Shown in pieces: positions 11,860 to 25,523 of a stretch of DNA of 64,000 bases. Origin of the DNA: Aphis gossypii (taxonomy: Eukaryota > Arthropoda > Insecta > Hemiptera > Aphididae). The position numbers were made by a program, and so were the translations under genes. Numbering within the stretch: position 1 is the stretch's first letter; every line of letters begins with the position of its first letter. The notes under the pieces were generated by a model. That model was not told the origin of the DNA and did no database searches. It saw only the letters and a program-made list of their open reading frames with translations. Location of the stretch: contig NC_065533.1 in the NCBI RefSeq assembly GCF_020184175.1, positions 54,164,351 to 54,228,350 of the forward strand, read 5' to 3'.

Positions 11860-14104
11860 AATAATAAAAATTATTATCTCCCATCTTATCATGTAAATTT
11901 ATTGTTATAGAATTTCAATATTTTAATTCAATATATAAATATAATCCAGCGTATTCACTATCCACTTAACCTCTCAAGATAATCCACCTAATTTCATCCT
12001 GAGGCCAACTTTATTTATTCCATATATCTTTTCTATTTCACGAACTTTCAAAATTTTGCTTAGGTTCTATGTTAGTTTATTATTATTATTCGTATTGCAA
12101 TTTAAGCATAAATACTCAGAATAATTTATAATATTTCCAAAGAAAAATTTTGTTAATATTTTATTTTATTTATAAAAAATAATATATATTAATTAATGGA
12201 TTTTTTTTTAATATTAAATATTATATTTAATAGTTACATTTTAAATTATTTGTTTAATATACTACTTAAAAGTTAAAAGTTGAAAGTATATTTTCCTCGT
12301 GATATAATGCATCATAATGGTTCTATGTTTTTCGAGGCATACGTTTATTGTGGAAAAAATACAAAGCTGGTAATGGTAAAAGCTACATTACATACTGTAA
12401 TTCTATACCTATCTATTTTATTTTATATTATATATATATTAGTACACTATATACATGTGTTATATAGTACTATGAAATAACAATTTAGCGATTATTATAC
12501 ATATAATATACTTTTATGATATTATATCTAATATCTATACCTAACTCTTCGATTCAAGAGCTGTCGCCTTTCCAGTCTGGATTTTCCCGTCTCTGTGATA
12601 TAGCAGCGTACCAGCCTAGATTATATTTTTATTATTAATTATTATATTATAGATGTATATTTACTATAATATTATGTAAAAAGAATCGACTGTTGTGATT
12701 CTTTTTCATTATTATTACAATATTACTATTATTCCGCGAACGTGCCCGCATAATTGTTATTATTATTATATTATATATATTTGGTTTTTGTAAACAATGT
12801 AAGCAATATATTACATCAGACGCGCTGCAAGTGGCAACCTATACCTGGCGCTATATTAATTATATTCATATTGATTTATATACAGTTATAGATTTCTGAT
12901 TATTTTTATTAGTGTCAATATCCGACATCAGACAAAGGAATAACAGTCTCAAAGAAAACGGAGAAAAAATAACGCAAAATTAACAGTCTTCTAACAAATT
13001 ATTCATGAGTTTGGAATATGGATACATGAATCCGATGCTCATCCTGCCAAGAAAGTTGATATATAATTCCATACTGATAAGTATTTGATTTTTTTTTTCA
13101 AATTAGGAAAAGCATATAACGCCTCCTTGGCTATAGCTCCACAGATACATTGAGAGAATACTTCTGGAACGTGACACTTTGAAAACTTGTTATGTGAAAG
13201 TACGTTTAACAATATCAAAAGTTACATGAAATTAATGCTGAAAATGAAGAATTTCGAAATATAAATGAATGTATATAATATATTAAATTTATACCTACGT
13301 AGAATAAAGATGCGATTTACTAGTTAGACAATGTATGAAAATAAATAATTTTATTCTTACGTAATTATTATTTTTAAATGTAATACAATTTCATATTTAC
13401 TAATTACTGATTTTCTTAAATTATTGAATTAAATGAAAATTAAAATTAAAAAGCAAAAACTTTTTAGAAAATGGTGGTAATAAATAAATCATGCTGTCTT
13501 CTGAATAATGTTAAATAGTTCCAATGGACATATAAAAATGTATAATTTAAAATAATATTGATAGGCTAAACTTACAATTTCCTAGCACCTATGACTAATG
13601 AATAATGATGTTACCACTGATTGATTTTTGAAATGAACAAAACTCGGAATGTTTGGTTTGTAAATATGTAAAATGTAATTGTATTATAATTTACAAAAAA
13701 AAAAAGAGTTAAATGTGTAACTTTTTAGTTATTATTTTATACTTAAGATATTTTTCCAATAATTAAAATAATAAATAGGGACATTTTATATGCTTTATTC
13801 TGATATAGTTGTTGTCATAAGAATAAATGAAAAAAAATGTATTTATTTATTTATTTTTTTTCTATTTGTGAATATTAATTAATTATTGGTAAACGGTCAT
13901 TTTGTACGGTCCATTGTTTAAACTGCATAACGCGGACACTTTGTACTGTTATATACATTAAGTATATGTTAATAGTCTATGTTAATTTCTATAGTTATAT
14001 ACTCAAGTGGTAAGTGTAGGTATATAATGTAAATTATTAAATTGTAAAAATTAAAAATTAAATAAAAAGTCAATTTATTAAAAATGTTATAAAATATAGT
14101 ATAT

Positions 14105-14310
14105 TACTATAAGCCTTTTCTGTCAATTTTATTTTGTTGATAAATTGAATATTGTTGAAAGTGTGGCGTAAATTACATATTCCATTTCATTTTCTATCAA
14201 AATACATGTTATATTTTTATGTTTTGGCGCAAATTACATACATACTCAAATATATCTATTCATGGTGCAAATTACAGTTAATAAAATTGGCGCAAAATAT
14301 ATCTTCTTTT
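14105..14310. repeat. Second, partial copy of the GCGCAAATTAC element
   Basis: It matches the right part of 11366-11859 at length, starting at AAGCCTTTT.TGTCAATTTTATTTTGTTGATAA and continuing through ATACATGTTATATTTTTAT and TTTTGGCGCAAATTACA, then runs on with two more GGCGCAAA/GGTGCAAATTAC words. The left half is absent. The two copies lie 2.4 kb apart in the same orientation. Confidence 0.6.
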
Positions 14311-16991
14311 TCATTTTACTGATGAATAAATTTAATAATAAATAAGTGATGGTTGTATTATATCTTATGACAGTATTTATTTTATTATGTATTATATAAG
14401 CGAGCGTAGTATTAAAGGATATTTTGAACTTTCTCACAACTGACACAACTACCTAGTACCTAGCCCATTTCTTTAAAATTGTAGATAGGTACTTAACAAA
14501 TAAAAATAATTTTTATTCATTAATAAAATATACAAGAATAATGCTGTTTCATTTAAGATAGGTATAATCCATTAATTCAAAAAGATGTATCTATCATTAG
14601 TCATCACATTATAAATTTACCTTAATTAAAATCAAGTATATAATATAGGTACCAAATAATCAAATAATTTTATTATATTTAATCCATCGATTTGAAAATT
14701 ATATAAGTCTGGATTTTGTATTAGGATTTCTAACTTAGTGTCCTAGTCCAAAAATACAAGCTGTTATTTTTGTATAATATATTGTATATATATATACACA
14801 TAACATGTATAATTGTTATTTTATTAATAGTATTATCTAGGTATTTGATAAATTTTTATTTTAAAATGTTGACCCTTTACACAATCATGTTCAATGGGGC
14901 TTATTATATTTTTGAAAAAAAAAAAAAATAATAATAATAAAAAACAGAAAATAATAAAAATACGAATTTACCATATTATAATTTAATTTCAATTAAAATG
15001 CATAAGTAACATAATAACATTAAAAAAAAAAAAAATTGATATTTACAATTTATTGTATAAAAAGCTGATTTTTGTTAGAAAAATAGTTTGTATATTCACG
15101 GGATACTCCTTAAATGATAATAAAATCTAAGTATTTGATTGTTTTATGACTTTTGAGTAGTTATGTATTTAAAATGTTTAATGATCAGTAATAAATTAAT
15201 GTCTGTGTAAAATACGAAATAAGCATCGCTTACGAGCTTTAGAAACGTTTTGTGTGAATCACTAAATTTAAACATTGAGAATTCATAGATTCATTAAATT
15301 AACCGTTTGATCGTGACCGAACGAATATGTTTTTCCCCATTTGCATGTACCAATATACAAGTGTAGGACGTAGGTGTTGATACATACTATTTTGAGCGTT
15401 CTAATGGGAGCGAGAATATAACTAATATAGCTTTAGGGTTGTTATTTACCTATGTGCTATAGTATATTGAGTTTATATTTGCATTGAATTCCAAACTTAG
15501 AACTAGTTATTCTATTAATCAATACAATTTATTTGTATATTATACATGGGTAATTAATTATAAAAGCTGTGTAGATGTGCATGATTGCAGATATGGCTAT
15601 TTAATATATTTTGAACATAAAAATTGCGAGAAATTAACCGTTAAGTATATTTTTTAATTCAACTGGGAACAATTTTTCTTGTTACCTGCATAAGTACAAT
15701 GTTTTTTTTTTCATTCCTTTGCACAGATCTTTAAAACGACTTTTATTAGTATTATTCTGTGATAAATATATTATATCAATTATCAATTGGTTTCACGGGA
15801 TCCATAGCTCATATTTTATGTAATATAGGTTATTAAGACATAGTTGTAATAGTTTACATGTTTGCTATATCCTATATGGTTGATACATTAACGGATTCAT
15901 AAAAAGGGTGTAACACCAATTGACATATATGTATAGGTATAGGTAATCAAAAGTAGATGAAAAACTATACACTTTAATTAATAAATAAAAAATAGTTTTT
16001 TTTAGCACCTATACATTTGAAATGACAAATTTTTTATTTGTACAATAATATATGTTGTATATAAAGTACCCCTTTCAAGTACTGATTACAGATTATATTA
16101 TAAATTTGAGAACAGCTGCAGGCTTCCAGCAAAATACTTTTCACAATAAATAATAAGTGGCTTGCTAATGATCAAAACTTTCCAGACACACCCGTCGAAG
16201 TCCATTGAAAGTCCATTAAGTATTAAACATATTATCGATATCGTGTATGATATGCGTTACTTAACTATTTTATTAGTTTTTCTTGAATTTTATTGCCTCT
16301 ATTATGTTGTAGTATAGGTACCTAGTAGGTATATATGGCTACAATGCTACATGTAACATTTCTAAATTTATACACACATCAAGCAAAAATGCAGTTGCAG
16401 TTTGTCGTTGTATAAAAAAATATTGTTTAGAGGTCGTATCAATAGGTACATTTGATATCTTAAATTGTTATTTTTTATTATTGTTATTTGTTTGGAAATT
16501 TTAAAAACTATTAATTGATTAAGACAATTTAGCTCGGCTAGTCCGCTACAACTCGTTTGTATCCATTTACCTTTTTTTACAATTCGTTTGCGCATTTATA
16601 TTTTGGCTATATGTGACAAAAATCCCTAGTGTTTCAGCACATATTTTCTTTTTCACTTTAACAAGTTTAGGAGTGTTAGCTTCTAAAAGGCCTCATATTC
16701 CTCATGATTATATGAGTGTTGGATACTTTTATAATTTTGTTTAATTTATCAACAAAAACACTCTCGGAACATTTTTTATTAGTATATCTAAAATTTGAAT
16801 CTTTATTTAAAATACAATAATAATTAAATTTATAATTATCGATATATTATACAAATACCTACGTTATAGTGACATATGTCTAACACACTATAGTTATCGC
16901 TATACTGAACTGTGCTACTAAAACTGTACTAAAAGTAGGGAGGTATATGGAAAATCCAAAATTATACAATCTACACAAACGATTATAAGAC

Positions 16992-17153
16992 CAGTGGCGT
17001 ATTTAGGGGGGAAGGAGGGCAATTGCCTCGGACAGCACTTGTTTGGGGGGCAGTAAATGTAACTGGAAGGTTTTATTTTTAAACTGATTTAAACAGTTGT
17101 AGAAAAAAAAAATTTGTACCCAGGGCAGCAAAATCCTATATACTATGCTTCTG
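16992..17153. mobile_element. hAT-type MITE (162 bp) with perfect 8-bp TSD
   Basis: The element starts CAGTGGCGTATTTAGG and ends with a degenerate inverted copy (CCTATATACTATGCTTCTG). The octamer TATAAGAC stands directly outside both ends (16984-16991 and 17154-17161) without a mismatch. It is much G-richer than its surroundings (GGGGGGAAGGAGGGC, TTTGGGGGGCAG) and has no reading frame. Confidence 0.8.
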
Positions 17154-18339
17154 TATAAGACTGCTATATTGCTATATTGAATACCTATTTATTGATAATT
17201 TTTACTGTAGTCTATGACGATATTATATACATCTATGTGTCGTTGTGCGCAAACGTGTCATCGATATTCAGGTAAAACATACTGAATGTCGCAAACGAGA
17301 TGAAATGTTTAGCTCATATTATAGAACATGAAACATACGCATATAAGCTTATTCAATCAAAACTTATTGTATACTGTATAGTACGCCTATATGACTTTTA
17401 TTGATTATTTTTGTTTTTAACTGTTTATGAATTTACCGCAGTATTTATTACATAAACATATCATGAAAAAATATTTTATAATACTTACAACATTTAATGT
17501 ATGTTAATAATAATATAATTAAAAAGCCAGGCTGTTATTTTACAAATTTAGACAAGCCAAACAAAAAGTAATAAAATAATGTATATCAATTTGATAAACG
17601 ATTTTAGTTTTCGATAAGTCAGTAAAAATTAATTATTATAATTTTATTTCTTATACAGAGGTTAAGTCCAAAATCACACAAATAAAAATATTTTAACTCG
17701 TGATTAAGTAATAAGTCTGTCACAATAATTTATGTGTTCAATTTAAAATCAATTGATAAATCAAATTTGTTCATGAAAAATGATTCTGAGATTACCAAGT
17801 AAACATGTACAATATTTTATGAAATATTTATAGAGCTATTATTATTTTATATTAATACAGTAGGTTTAAATACTTGAATTATTTTTTGCTGAACAATTTT
17901 AATTGAAAATATTTCTGTGTGATTAAAATTATATAGTACAAAGACACATACCTACTCACAAATAATATTTTTAAATTACAATATAATAACTAAAATCGTT
18001 ATTATAGTTTTTGGTTATTAGATGAAATACTTATGAGAAAATACAAATAAAAGCAATACAAACTGAACATTACATAAATTTTTAATTTTAATATAATTTG
18101 AAAAATATCGTGAAGTTAACGATTTTTGTCAATATTTTAACTTGAATTGCTTATAAATAAATATTGTGATATTCCGTATATGCAATACTTATGAGAAACC
18201 ATATGGTATTTAATTTTCAAACTTTTTGACTCTATGAAAAAAATGTAATCAATGTTTTTAAAATAACCAATTTAAATCATCAGAAATGTCCAATATATTA
18301 TGTCTATTCTATTTATATATATTTATAACAATAAATGTT

Positions 18340-18540
18340 TGTGTGTGTGTCCTATTAATGTATTCCTAACCCGTTCATCATTCGATTACGATGAAATTTG
18401 GTACAGAAATAGATTAGACCTCTAGAAATACGATAGGCTTATTAAAAAAAAGATAGTTCCAACCTGGGGAGGTGCTCAAACAGAGATTTTTAGATTTACG
18501 ATGGAAATTTTTGTCTGTAAATGGTTGCTAATTCTATTTT
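18340..18540. repeat. Interspersed repeat (family uncertain)
   Basis: A GT run is followed by CGATTACGATGAAATTTGG and a GC-richer stretch ending near ATGGTTGCTAATTC. The wording resembles a widespread arthropod repeat that I recall but cannot name. Copy number cannot be shown from this window. Confidence 0.35.
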
Positions 18541-19119
18541 TATTAAAACGATAATAATTAGTAATTAAATAATTAAATAATAATTTGTCCGATATTTTGT
18601 CAATACGTGTCTTTGAATTTGTCTTTTTTGGCATCACTGTAGAATTTATAACATCAATTGTTGAGTTTTTAAAAGTGTGTCCATGGAAATGAATATTGGA
18701 CGCATATAATATACGTTTATAGCACTCAAAGTTTTAATCGGATTTTTGAATTTCATATTGCTTAGCAGTTAGTGACTTAGTTATAGTGACTCAGTTAGAG
18801 TGTTTTTTTTTTAATGTTCCGCTGATAGTTTGTCTATTGCATTCCTTGTGTTTCTTGAATATCATTTAATACTGAACACATTTTAATTTATTTTCAACAG
18901 ATTTCAACGCCATTTCTATGCAGTTATTATTATAGAGTTGGTATTTTTAATGAGCCACAAAGTTTACAGGATTATCTAGTATATATATATATATTATGAA
19001 CATTTATATAGTTCAAAAAGAGTCAAAATATTTTGAAAATATTATCATGTAGATATCTAAGCAGGTATACACAATTTATTCATAATATGGTGAATAATTA
19101 AAGTATTCGTTTTTAAATT

Positions 19120-19575
19120 ACACACAAAAAAAAAAAAAAATAGACTTTGTTAAAAATTGGTTTTGCATTACATTTCTCGGTTTTTATTAATTTTTTTTCG
19201 CTGGTCATTTTGAAAATTACTGGGAAATTAGCCCTCTAGCCTCTAAATATCAAATACCTAAATGTCTACAAGAAAAATTATTCTCTAGAAAATCAAAATT
19301 TAAATTTAAAGTATTTTTACTTTCCCAAAAGATGATGACAGATAGGAAAAATATATTAAAAAAATACTCATCATTATCAATTCAATACGCATTCATTACT
19401 CTGCTCAGAATCTAAAAAACAGGAAATTAAGTAAAACTCTGCTGTATAGTAGGTGTCAAGTATACTTCGTAATTGAGTATGTCACTATAATGGATGTGTT
19501 AAATTTGAATTCAATTGATAATCATTGCACACGAAAAACGATTCTGAGCAGAGATGATCTGTAGCTTCTATATAA
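19120..19575. repeat. Aphid-type interspersed repeat
   Basis: It contains CTCTGCTCAGAATC (about 19400) and, inverted, ACGATTCTGAGCAGAG (about 19539), words I associate with abundant aphid repeats. These two form an inverted pair about 150 bp apart. A diverged relative (AAAAATGATTCTGAGATTA) lies near 17778. Confidence 0.45.
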
Positions 19576-21399
19576 TTCTTTATACATAATATTATTATAT
19601 TATTAAATTATATTCTTTATTTGTAGGTATACAATTATACGTTAACACATGGGGTGTTACTATATGCAAAATGTGTTATCTCTACTTTCAATAAAATTGA
19701 GTTATATATCGATTCTTTTCAAAAATATGACATGGAAACGATTGAAACCGTTATTACTTCGTCAAAACGTGTTATTTTCAATAGATTGTTTTATTCTAAA
19801 ACCTTCTATATCTACTTTCTTTTAAAACGTGCTATTTCTAGTAATAAATCATAGGTACCTATTAATTTTTATATTCTTCCAAAACGTAGTTCATCCATAT
19901 AATTTTATTTATAACGTGTTGTTTCCGTATTAAATCAAAACATATAATTACTCATGTTGTTGATAAAGCAATTAAATTAAATTTTTCATATAAAAGGTGC
20001 TAATGCCAATATTGTTGAATCCTTTAAAATTAAAATTATTTCATTAATTTGTATTAAAATATGATGTGGTTTAGTATAAAGCCAACAATTATACATAGAA
20101 AAATTATATGATGAAAGTCAACATAAAAAAAAATGTACGATAAGCCTATTCATTTGACTGTAATTTCCCGACAAAGTTCATGATAGTACTTCATGGTTTC
20201 TTTATGATACCTAGTACCGAAAGCTGTGTTATAGTGTTAATATTAATTGTAATCTCACATTTCCATGAACATTTTTTTAAAATAAACATTAAAGAATTGA
20301 ATAATTATTTTGAATATGAAAATGGAGTTTTGATTTATAGTAAAGATGGTCATTAATTTATATTTTTATTTTTTGTTGTTATAATATTAATTATAATATC
20401 TTTAGTTGTTGTTATCATATCATCATGGCATTATGATTTAAAGTAAAGGTATTCATGAATTTCTATATTTTTAATTTTTTGTATTTTAATATTAGTAATA
20501 CCTATACTAAATACTAATATTACCTATTGTTCATTGATAGGTACTTGGTAAGTATAATATATTTATTATTTATATTTACATTATATTATACATTATTATG
20601 TTAAGATTGATAAATTACTGTGCATGTTCATAAAAGTATACCTACTTAATTTTAAATGTAATAATGCTGTTTTATTGAGTTAGATATAAATACATATTTT
20701 CGATGTGCTTATTATATATTTTAAAATGCTGCGTTATATTACTGGATGCCAAATACCAATCAAAAAATTGTAATGCAATAATTTTCCAAACAATATTATA
20801 AAATTATGGAAATTCAAATAATATGTTAAGGAAAACGTTTTTACAATATGAACCATTACTATATTTTTTTGTAAAGACGAAAACACATTTAAAATGTAAT
20901 CAAATAATTTATTATTTTTTATTTTACAAACATTTTCCATTCCAAATAATAAATATTTAATTTTTAAAAGTTACACATATTTCCTAACTTGTCTGGATTG
21001 TTTGAAACAATAAATACTATTCCTGAAAATTGGTTTTTGGAAATGACATGTTTTGCATAACAACTCCTCATATTACCTTGTAATTTATTTTACTATTTAT
21101 ACCTATATTTTAGGTACTATATAGGGGGAATCAATTAATTGTATGTATTATACGTCGTAAATTATTAAACTTTTATAATATTATAAAGGTACCTACTATT
21201 GTTATTAATTTCGGAGTCAATATTGGCTTACTGATTTTTTGGTAGAACAGAGTGAATAGGTTACCTCATGTTATAAATAGTAAATGGGTAGCTTAAAATT
21301 AAAAAAAATATATAATATATTTTGAAAATATCATTGTGTATATATAGTAAAATATAATAATAAATTTAAAATTTAAATGATTCAAGTCCCTATGAAATA

Positions 21400-21900
21400 T
21401 TTAATATTTTTAATATCAAAATTTGAACATAGAATGTCTATAAAAAAATTGTATATTAATTGTATTTTGAAAAGTTTTTAAGTTACTGTAAAAAAATCGT
21501 ATGGAGAACCTCGTATTTAGTTTTAGAACCTAAACTACAAAAAGTGAAAATCTCGTAAATTTTTAACTACAAAATAATTTGCAATATTTTATGATTTTGA
21601 TGAGTTTTATCAAAATTTGATATTCAAATACTTTAAAATTTTTTAATAATTATGTATTTTTAATATTTTTAAAATGTTATAAAAACACCTTATGTGAAAT
21701 TTTATACCTACAGTTTTTATTGTTTTTAAGCTTTTTTACAGACCATAAATTTTATTAATAATATGAAAATTTTAAGTGTTATTCTCATAATATATATCTT
21801 CTAGAACAATGAATGCTATAAATATATTTTTTTTATTGGCTATTAAATTTTATTCAAAATATTTCATATTATTATAAATTTATAAAAATACATGTTATGT
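21400..21900. repeat. Aphid-type AT-rich interspersed repeat
   Basis: The stretch with AAAATCTCGTAAATTTTTAA, ATTTTATGATTTTGATGAG and TTTTATCAAAATTTGA reads like a common noncoding aphid repeat. No termini or duplication could be fixed. Confidence 0.35.
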
Positions 21901-22155
21901 ATACTAAGAGTATACGTTATAAGCTTATCAGACTAAATAAATAAATAGATAGATACTGTAATGAGTTATAAATAAGGTAGGTATATAATTATTATTATGA
22001 GATGGTATTTTAAATGTTATTTATTTTTAATATTTATCTTTAACCTATCACTTTGTAAGATAAACTACGGGGTTGGGTAAGAGTCAAGAGAGTTTTTTCT
22101 TTTGAATAAATTTAAGTACCTACGGAAAATATCTATTGTATGAATTGTCACTTAC

Positions 22156-22398
22156 CTTTCGAATGACTCGAGATGTGAAATTGTATTTGATGCGACTTGA
22201 TGTAGTGGATGCTGGATGACCGGGGTGGAAAGAGGTATGCAAGAACATTATATTCTACAAGTCGAAAACACATAATGTTAAAGTGAATTACATTTATTTA
22301 AATTTGTAAAAATTTGACACAGAGAAAGATGATCATTTATCGATACAATGTTAGGTAAAAGACTGAGCGTGGAATTGATTGTTGTTTGCCCTTTTATA
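22156..22398 (-). promoter_or_regulatory. Orphan TATA + initiator + first exon with splice donor (minus strand)
   Basis: Reading the - strand, TATAAAAGG begins at 22398, the arthropod-type initiator TCAGTC has its A at 22364 (34 bp downstream, slightly long), and a strong donor CGAAAG|GTAAGT closes a 209-nt candidate exon at 22156. Two overlapping frames are open to the donor: ATG at 22248 (31 codons, MFLHTSFHPGHPASTTSS..) and ATG at 22273 (39 codons). No downstream exon could be identified toward 10 kb. It could begin an unrecognised gene, a salivary-type small-exon gene, or a noncoding RNA. Confidence 0.45.
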
Positions 22399-23082
22399 GA
22401 CATGATATGCCGCCTTTGTGATTGAATTTGGAGATTGCCCGCGTTCGCTCATTTGCGTGTCAATGAGTTATCATTAGTATCTTTTTACTAAATAGTTCAT
22501 ATTTGTACAGTTGCAAAGATTGTGATAATTTTTAAATCTAAGAGTAATTTTATTGTTGATTAATGTTTGTATAGTCATGCAGATAATATTCTATTTATTT
22601 CTTTAATCTTAAAAGTAATTTAGTTCATGATAATGTATATTCTGTTAGTCTATGTTTGTGCAGCTGTACAGATAATTTATTAAAATCTAAATAATAATAT
22701 ATCAAAATGTATATATCATTACAGTACCTAAAATTCGTTTTATAAAATTTATCAATTTTAAAAACAAATAATAATTTGATAAATTATTTTTAGTTGTCTA
22801 ATCAATAATTCTGATCACTGTTCATGTCTAGAATTGATTTGATGTATATATATATATATATGAATGCAATTTATTAATTATAATTATAATTTTCAAATAA
22901 TTTTATTATTTATTAACGTTTTTTTTGCTGTAATTATGTTTATAATTTGTGATTAAACGTAATATGTAGGTATTGTATTATAATACAATATTAATATTAT
23001 ATTTAATTATTATATTATATTTTCTTTCAACAGTACTTACCTATTACCCACTAACTGAAATGTTTATAAAATTCATTGAACT

Positions 23083-23650
23083 TTTTGTTTGTTATGTCAT
23101 TTATTGGTCAATATTAAATTCGGTAAATATAGGGATATTATTAAAATTTGACAATCGTATTTACCGACAACACAACCCGTGTCAATTTATTATTATTATA
23201 AATAATAGTAAATAATATACCCTCAACGGCGCTAACCTACTTATAATAAAAATGTTATACATTTTGTATGTTTGCTATCAATTTAACTATTGTTATTCAT
23301 TCTCATATATACTTTGTACACTTGTCCTAAGTCGTTAGTCTCATCATTCTTTTTAAAAAATGTAAATGTTGATAAATTATGTTTGTAATGCCATTTATTG
23401 GTCAATATTAAGTTCAGTAGATATACTTACAATTTGACAATCATATTTACCTACCATACAACCCGTGTCAAATTATTATTATAAATAATAATAAAAAATA
23501 TATCCTCAACGGCGCTAACCTATCTATAATAATAATATATATTATTTTGTATGTTTGCTATCAACAGAACTGTTCTTCATTCTTATATTTACTTGTGCAC
23601 TTGTCCTTATAGTCGTTAGTCTCATCACCCTCATCTAAAAATGTAAATAA
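23083..23650. repeat. Tandem duplication of a ~290-bp unit
   Basis: Copy 1 (about 23083-23370) and copy 2 (about 23377-23650) share CATTTATTGGTCAATATTA, ACAACCCGTGTCAA, CCTCAACGGCGCTAACCTA, TTTGTATGTTTGCTATCAA and GTCGTTAGTCTCATCA in the same order. Offsets drift from 294 to 281 bp, so the copies have diverged by small indels. No coding capacity is seen. Confidence 0.8.
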
Positions 23651-25523
23651 AATCAATATGCTGGTTTTGCAAATTGTATTTGTCTGTATAAAATTGCATA
23701 AAAGTGTTTTTTATTTTGAAGTCGCTTTTTCAATGATACTAAACAATATATAGTCGTATTTTCGCTATGAAATATAAACGAGGTACCCAGTTGCAAGGAG
23801 TAAATGGTAGTCTAATAACACACATTCAATATTATATTATGTATAATACAGATTGCATCCATATTACATGCCAAAAAAAATAGTTATTTTAATCAACAAC
23901 CGAATCGAGTGCGCAGTTTTTTTTTATGTCAGAGCTAAGTTGAGTACAATTATTTTTCGGGACAGGTCTGAATTGCGTGCTTAAAAGTTTGAGTAGATGA
24001 CCAGTACATTATGCCATATAGATACTATTGTAAATATAGCTAGTAAATTAAATACATTGTATATTGGCATACTTTTGGCACTGCATTGAAAAGTTTTGAT
24101 CAAACTCTGTACAATAGCACTCAATATTCTTCGTGTATATTTTTATTTACAGTAATGTTTCAAATTTATATACTGGCGATGTTAGATAAAAATATGTATT
24201 ATGTATAGTACATAATATTTATTTTTTAAATTAAATTAAATTTTTTTTACTGATCCGTGAAATCTGTACGACCTAACTTGATTAGTTGGTCGACTAACCG
24301 CTCACGCACTTGGTTCTGTCGCGAAAAAAACTACGCACGCAATTCGACCAAAATAATGATTTCCGCACACAACTCGGAAACACCAATAAAATAATATGTT
24401 TATTCAGCATATCCGATAAAAACTGTCAATGCGGATATTTTTCATACTATTGTCATGACCGTATGGATTAGGCTATTTTAATATTTTTAGGGGAAGTATT
24501 ATATATTAATATTTAAAATAGAGTTACTTTGGTTAATTGATTGATTCTGAGCAAAATGTAAAATGTTGGTCGATACACTATACGTTCCGCAATCATTTTA
24601 TTGCGAAATTTAGTCTACGCAGTGATAGGTAGGACATAATATAATAGGAGTAATTCGTAAGTTTTTAGAATAAACTGTTATTATTTAAATGTAACGATTT
24701 ATAATATTACTTAAAATTGTATTTGTAATATATTATAATTAATGATGCATCGTAATTCTATGACAGGGCGATTGATGCCGGACGACTAAGCACTTACAAG
24801 TTTCAAGTATCTATAATCTATATCCTGTCTGCGGTCTTATTGATAAATTTATGGTAATAATAATTTATTTTATTCTACACTTATGTTATATTATTAATAC
24901 GTTTTGTTTGTTGTCGGCGATTTACGTCGACGTGACTATAAATGTTACAAACGTTTTATTCTATCTATATTTAATCGTGACTTTATTGCAGTACCTATTG
25001 TTGTTAATAATATATATATAAATATGACTAACAGATATATAGTTACGTACGTGCTAGAATGTCAGATTGTGTCGGGGTACACATTTTGTCACCCCAAAAC
25101 CGAACGAAAAAAAATAATTGCATTTCACAGACTTCTCGAACAAATACAATACATAGGTAGGTACACTTTTGCTTCATTTCGTGTAATAAATGTAATAATA
25201 ACATTGATAACTAAATATTATTCAAGTATTGTTGGTGTATAATTATTTACAAAAATAATAAGTTATAGGTAGGTAAGTATTCTTAATTATATATAAGGTG
25301 TAATTCAAATTTTAGTTATTTTAGTCATAGGCGTGCGGAGGATTTTTTGTCTAATACAGCATATTTTTTTAACTGGCTCAATAAATAAAATAAGTATAGC
25401 CGAGGTATTTTTCTCATTATAGCTTAGATTAGGTATAGTAAAAATTAAATATTCATATAGTATGATATAATTTGATTATAATAATAGAGTAAAATGTGAT
25501 TTAGCATATTATATATATATATA

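Larger units (their letters stand above)
9990..22150. other. Gene-poor intergenic DNA
   Basis: No credible gene was found. Reading frames are short, AT-driven and lack domain signatures. The region holds repeats listed separately (11366-11859, 14105-14310, 16992-17153, 18340-18540, 19120-19575, 21400-21900). A GC-richer patch at about 10170-10280 (AGCGCCGATTAGTCG, AGAGCGCGCTACGCGG) stands out without an explanation. Confidence 0.6.

Noticed and set aside
24904..25242. 112-codon frame on the + strand
   Set aside because: Starts with TTG, no ATG-based start with context, no known motif.
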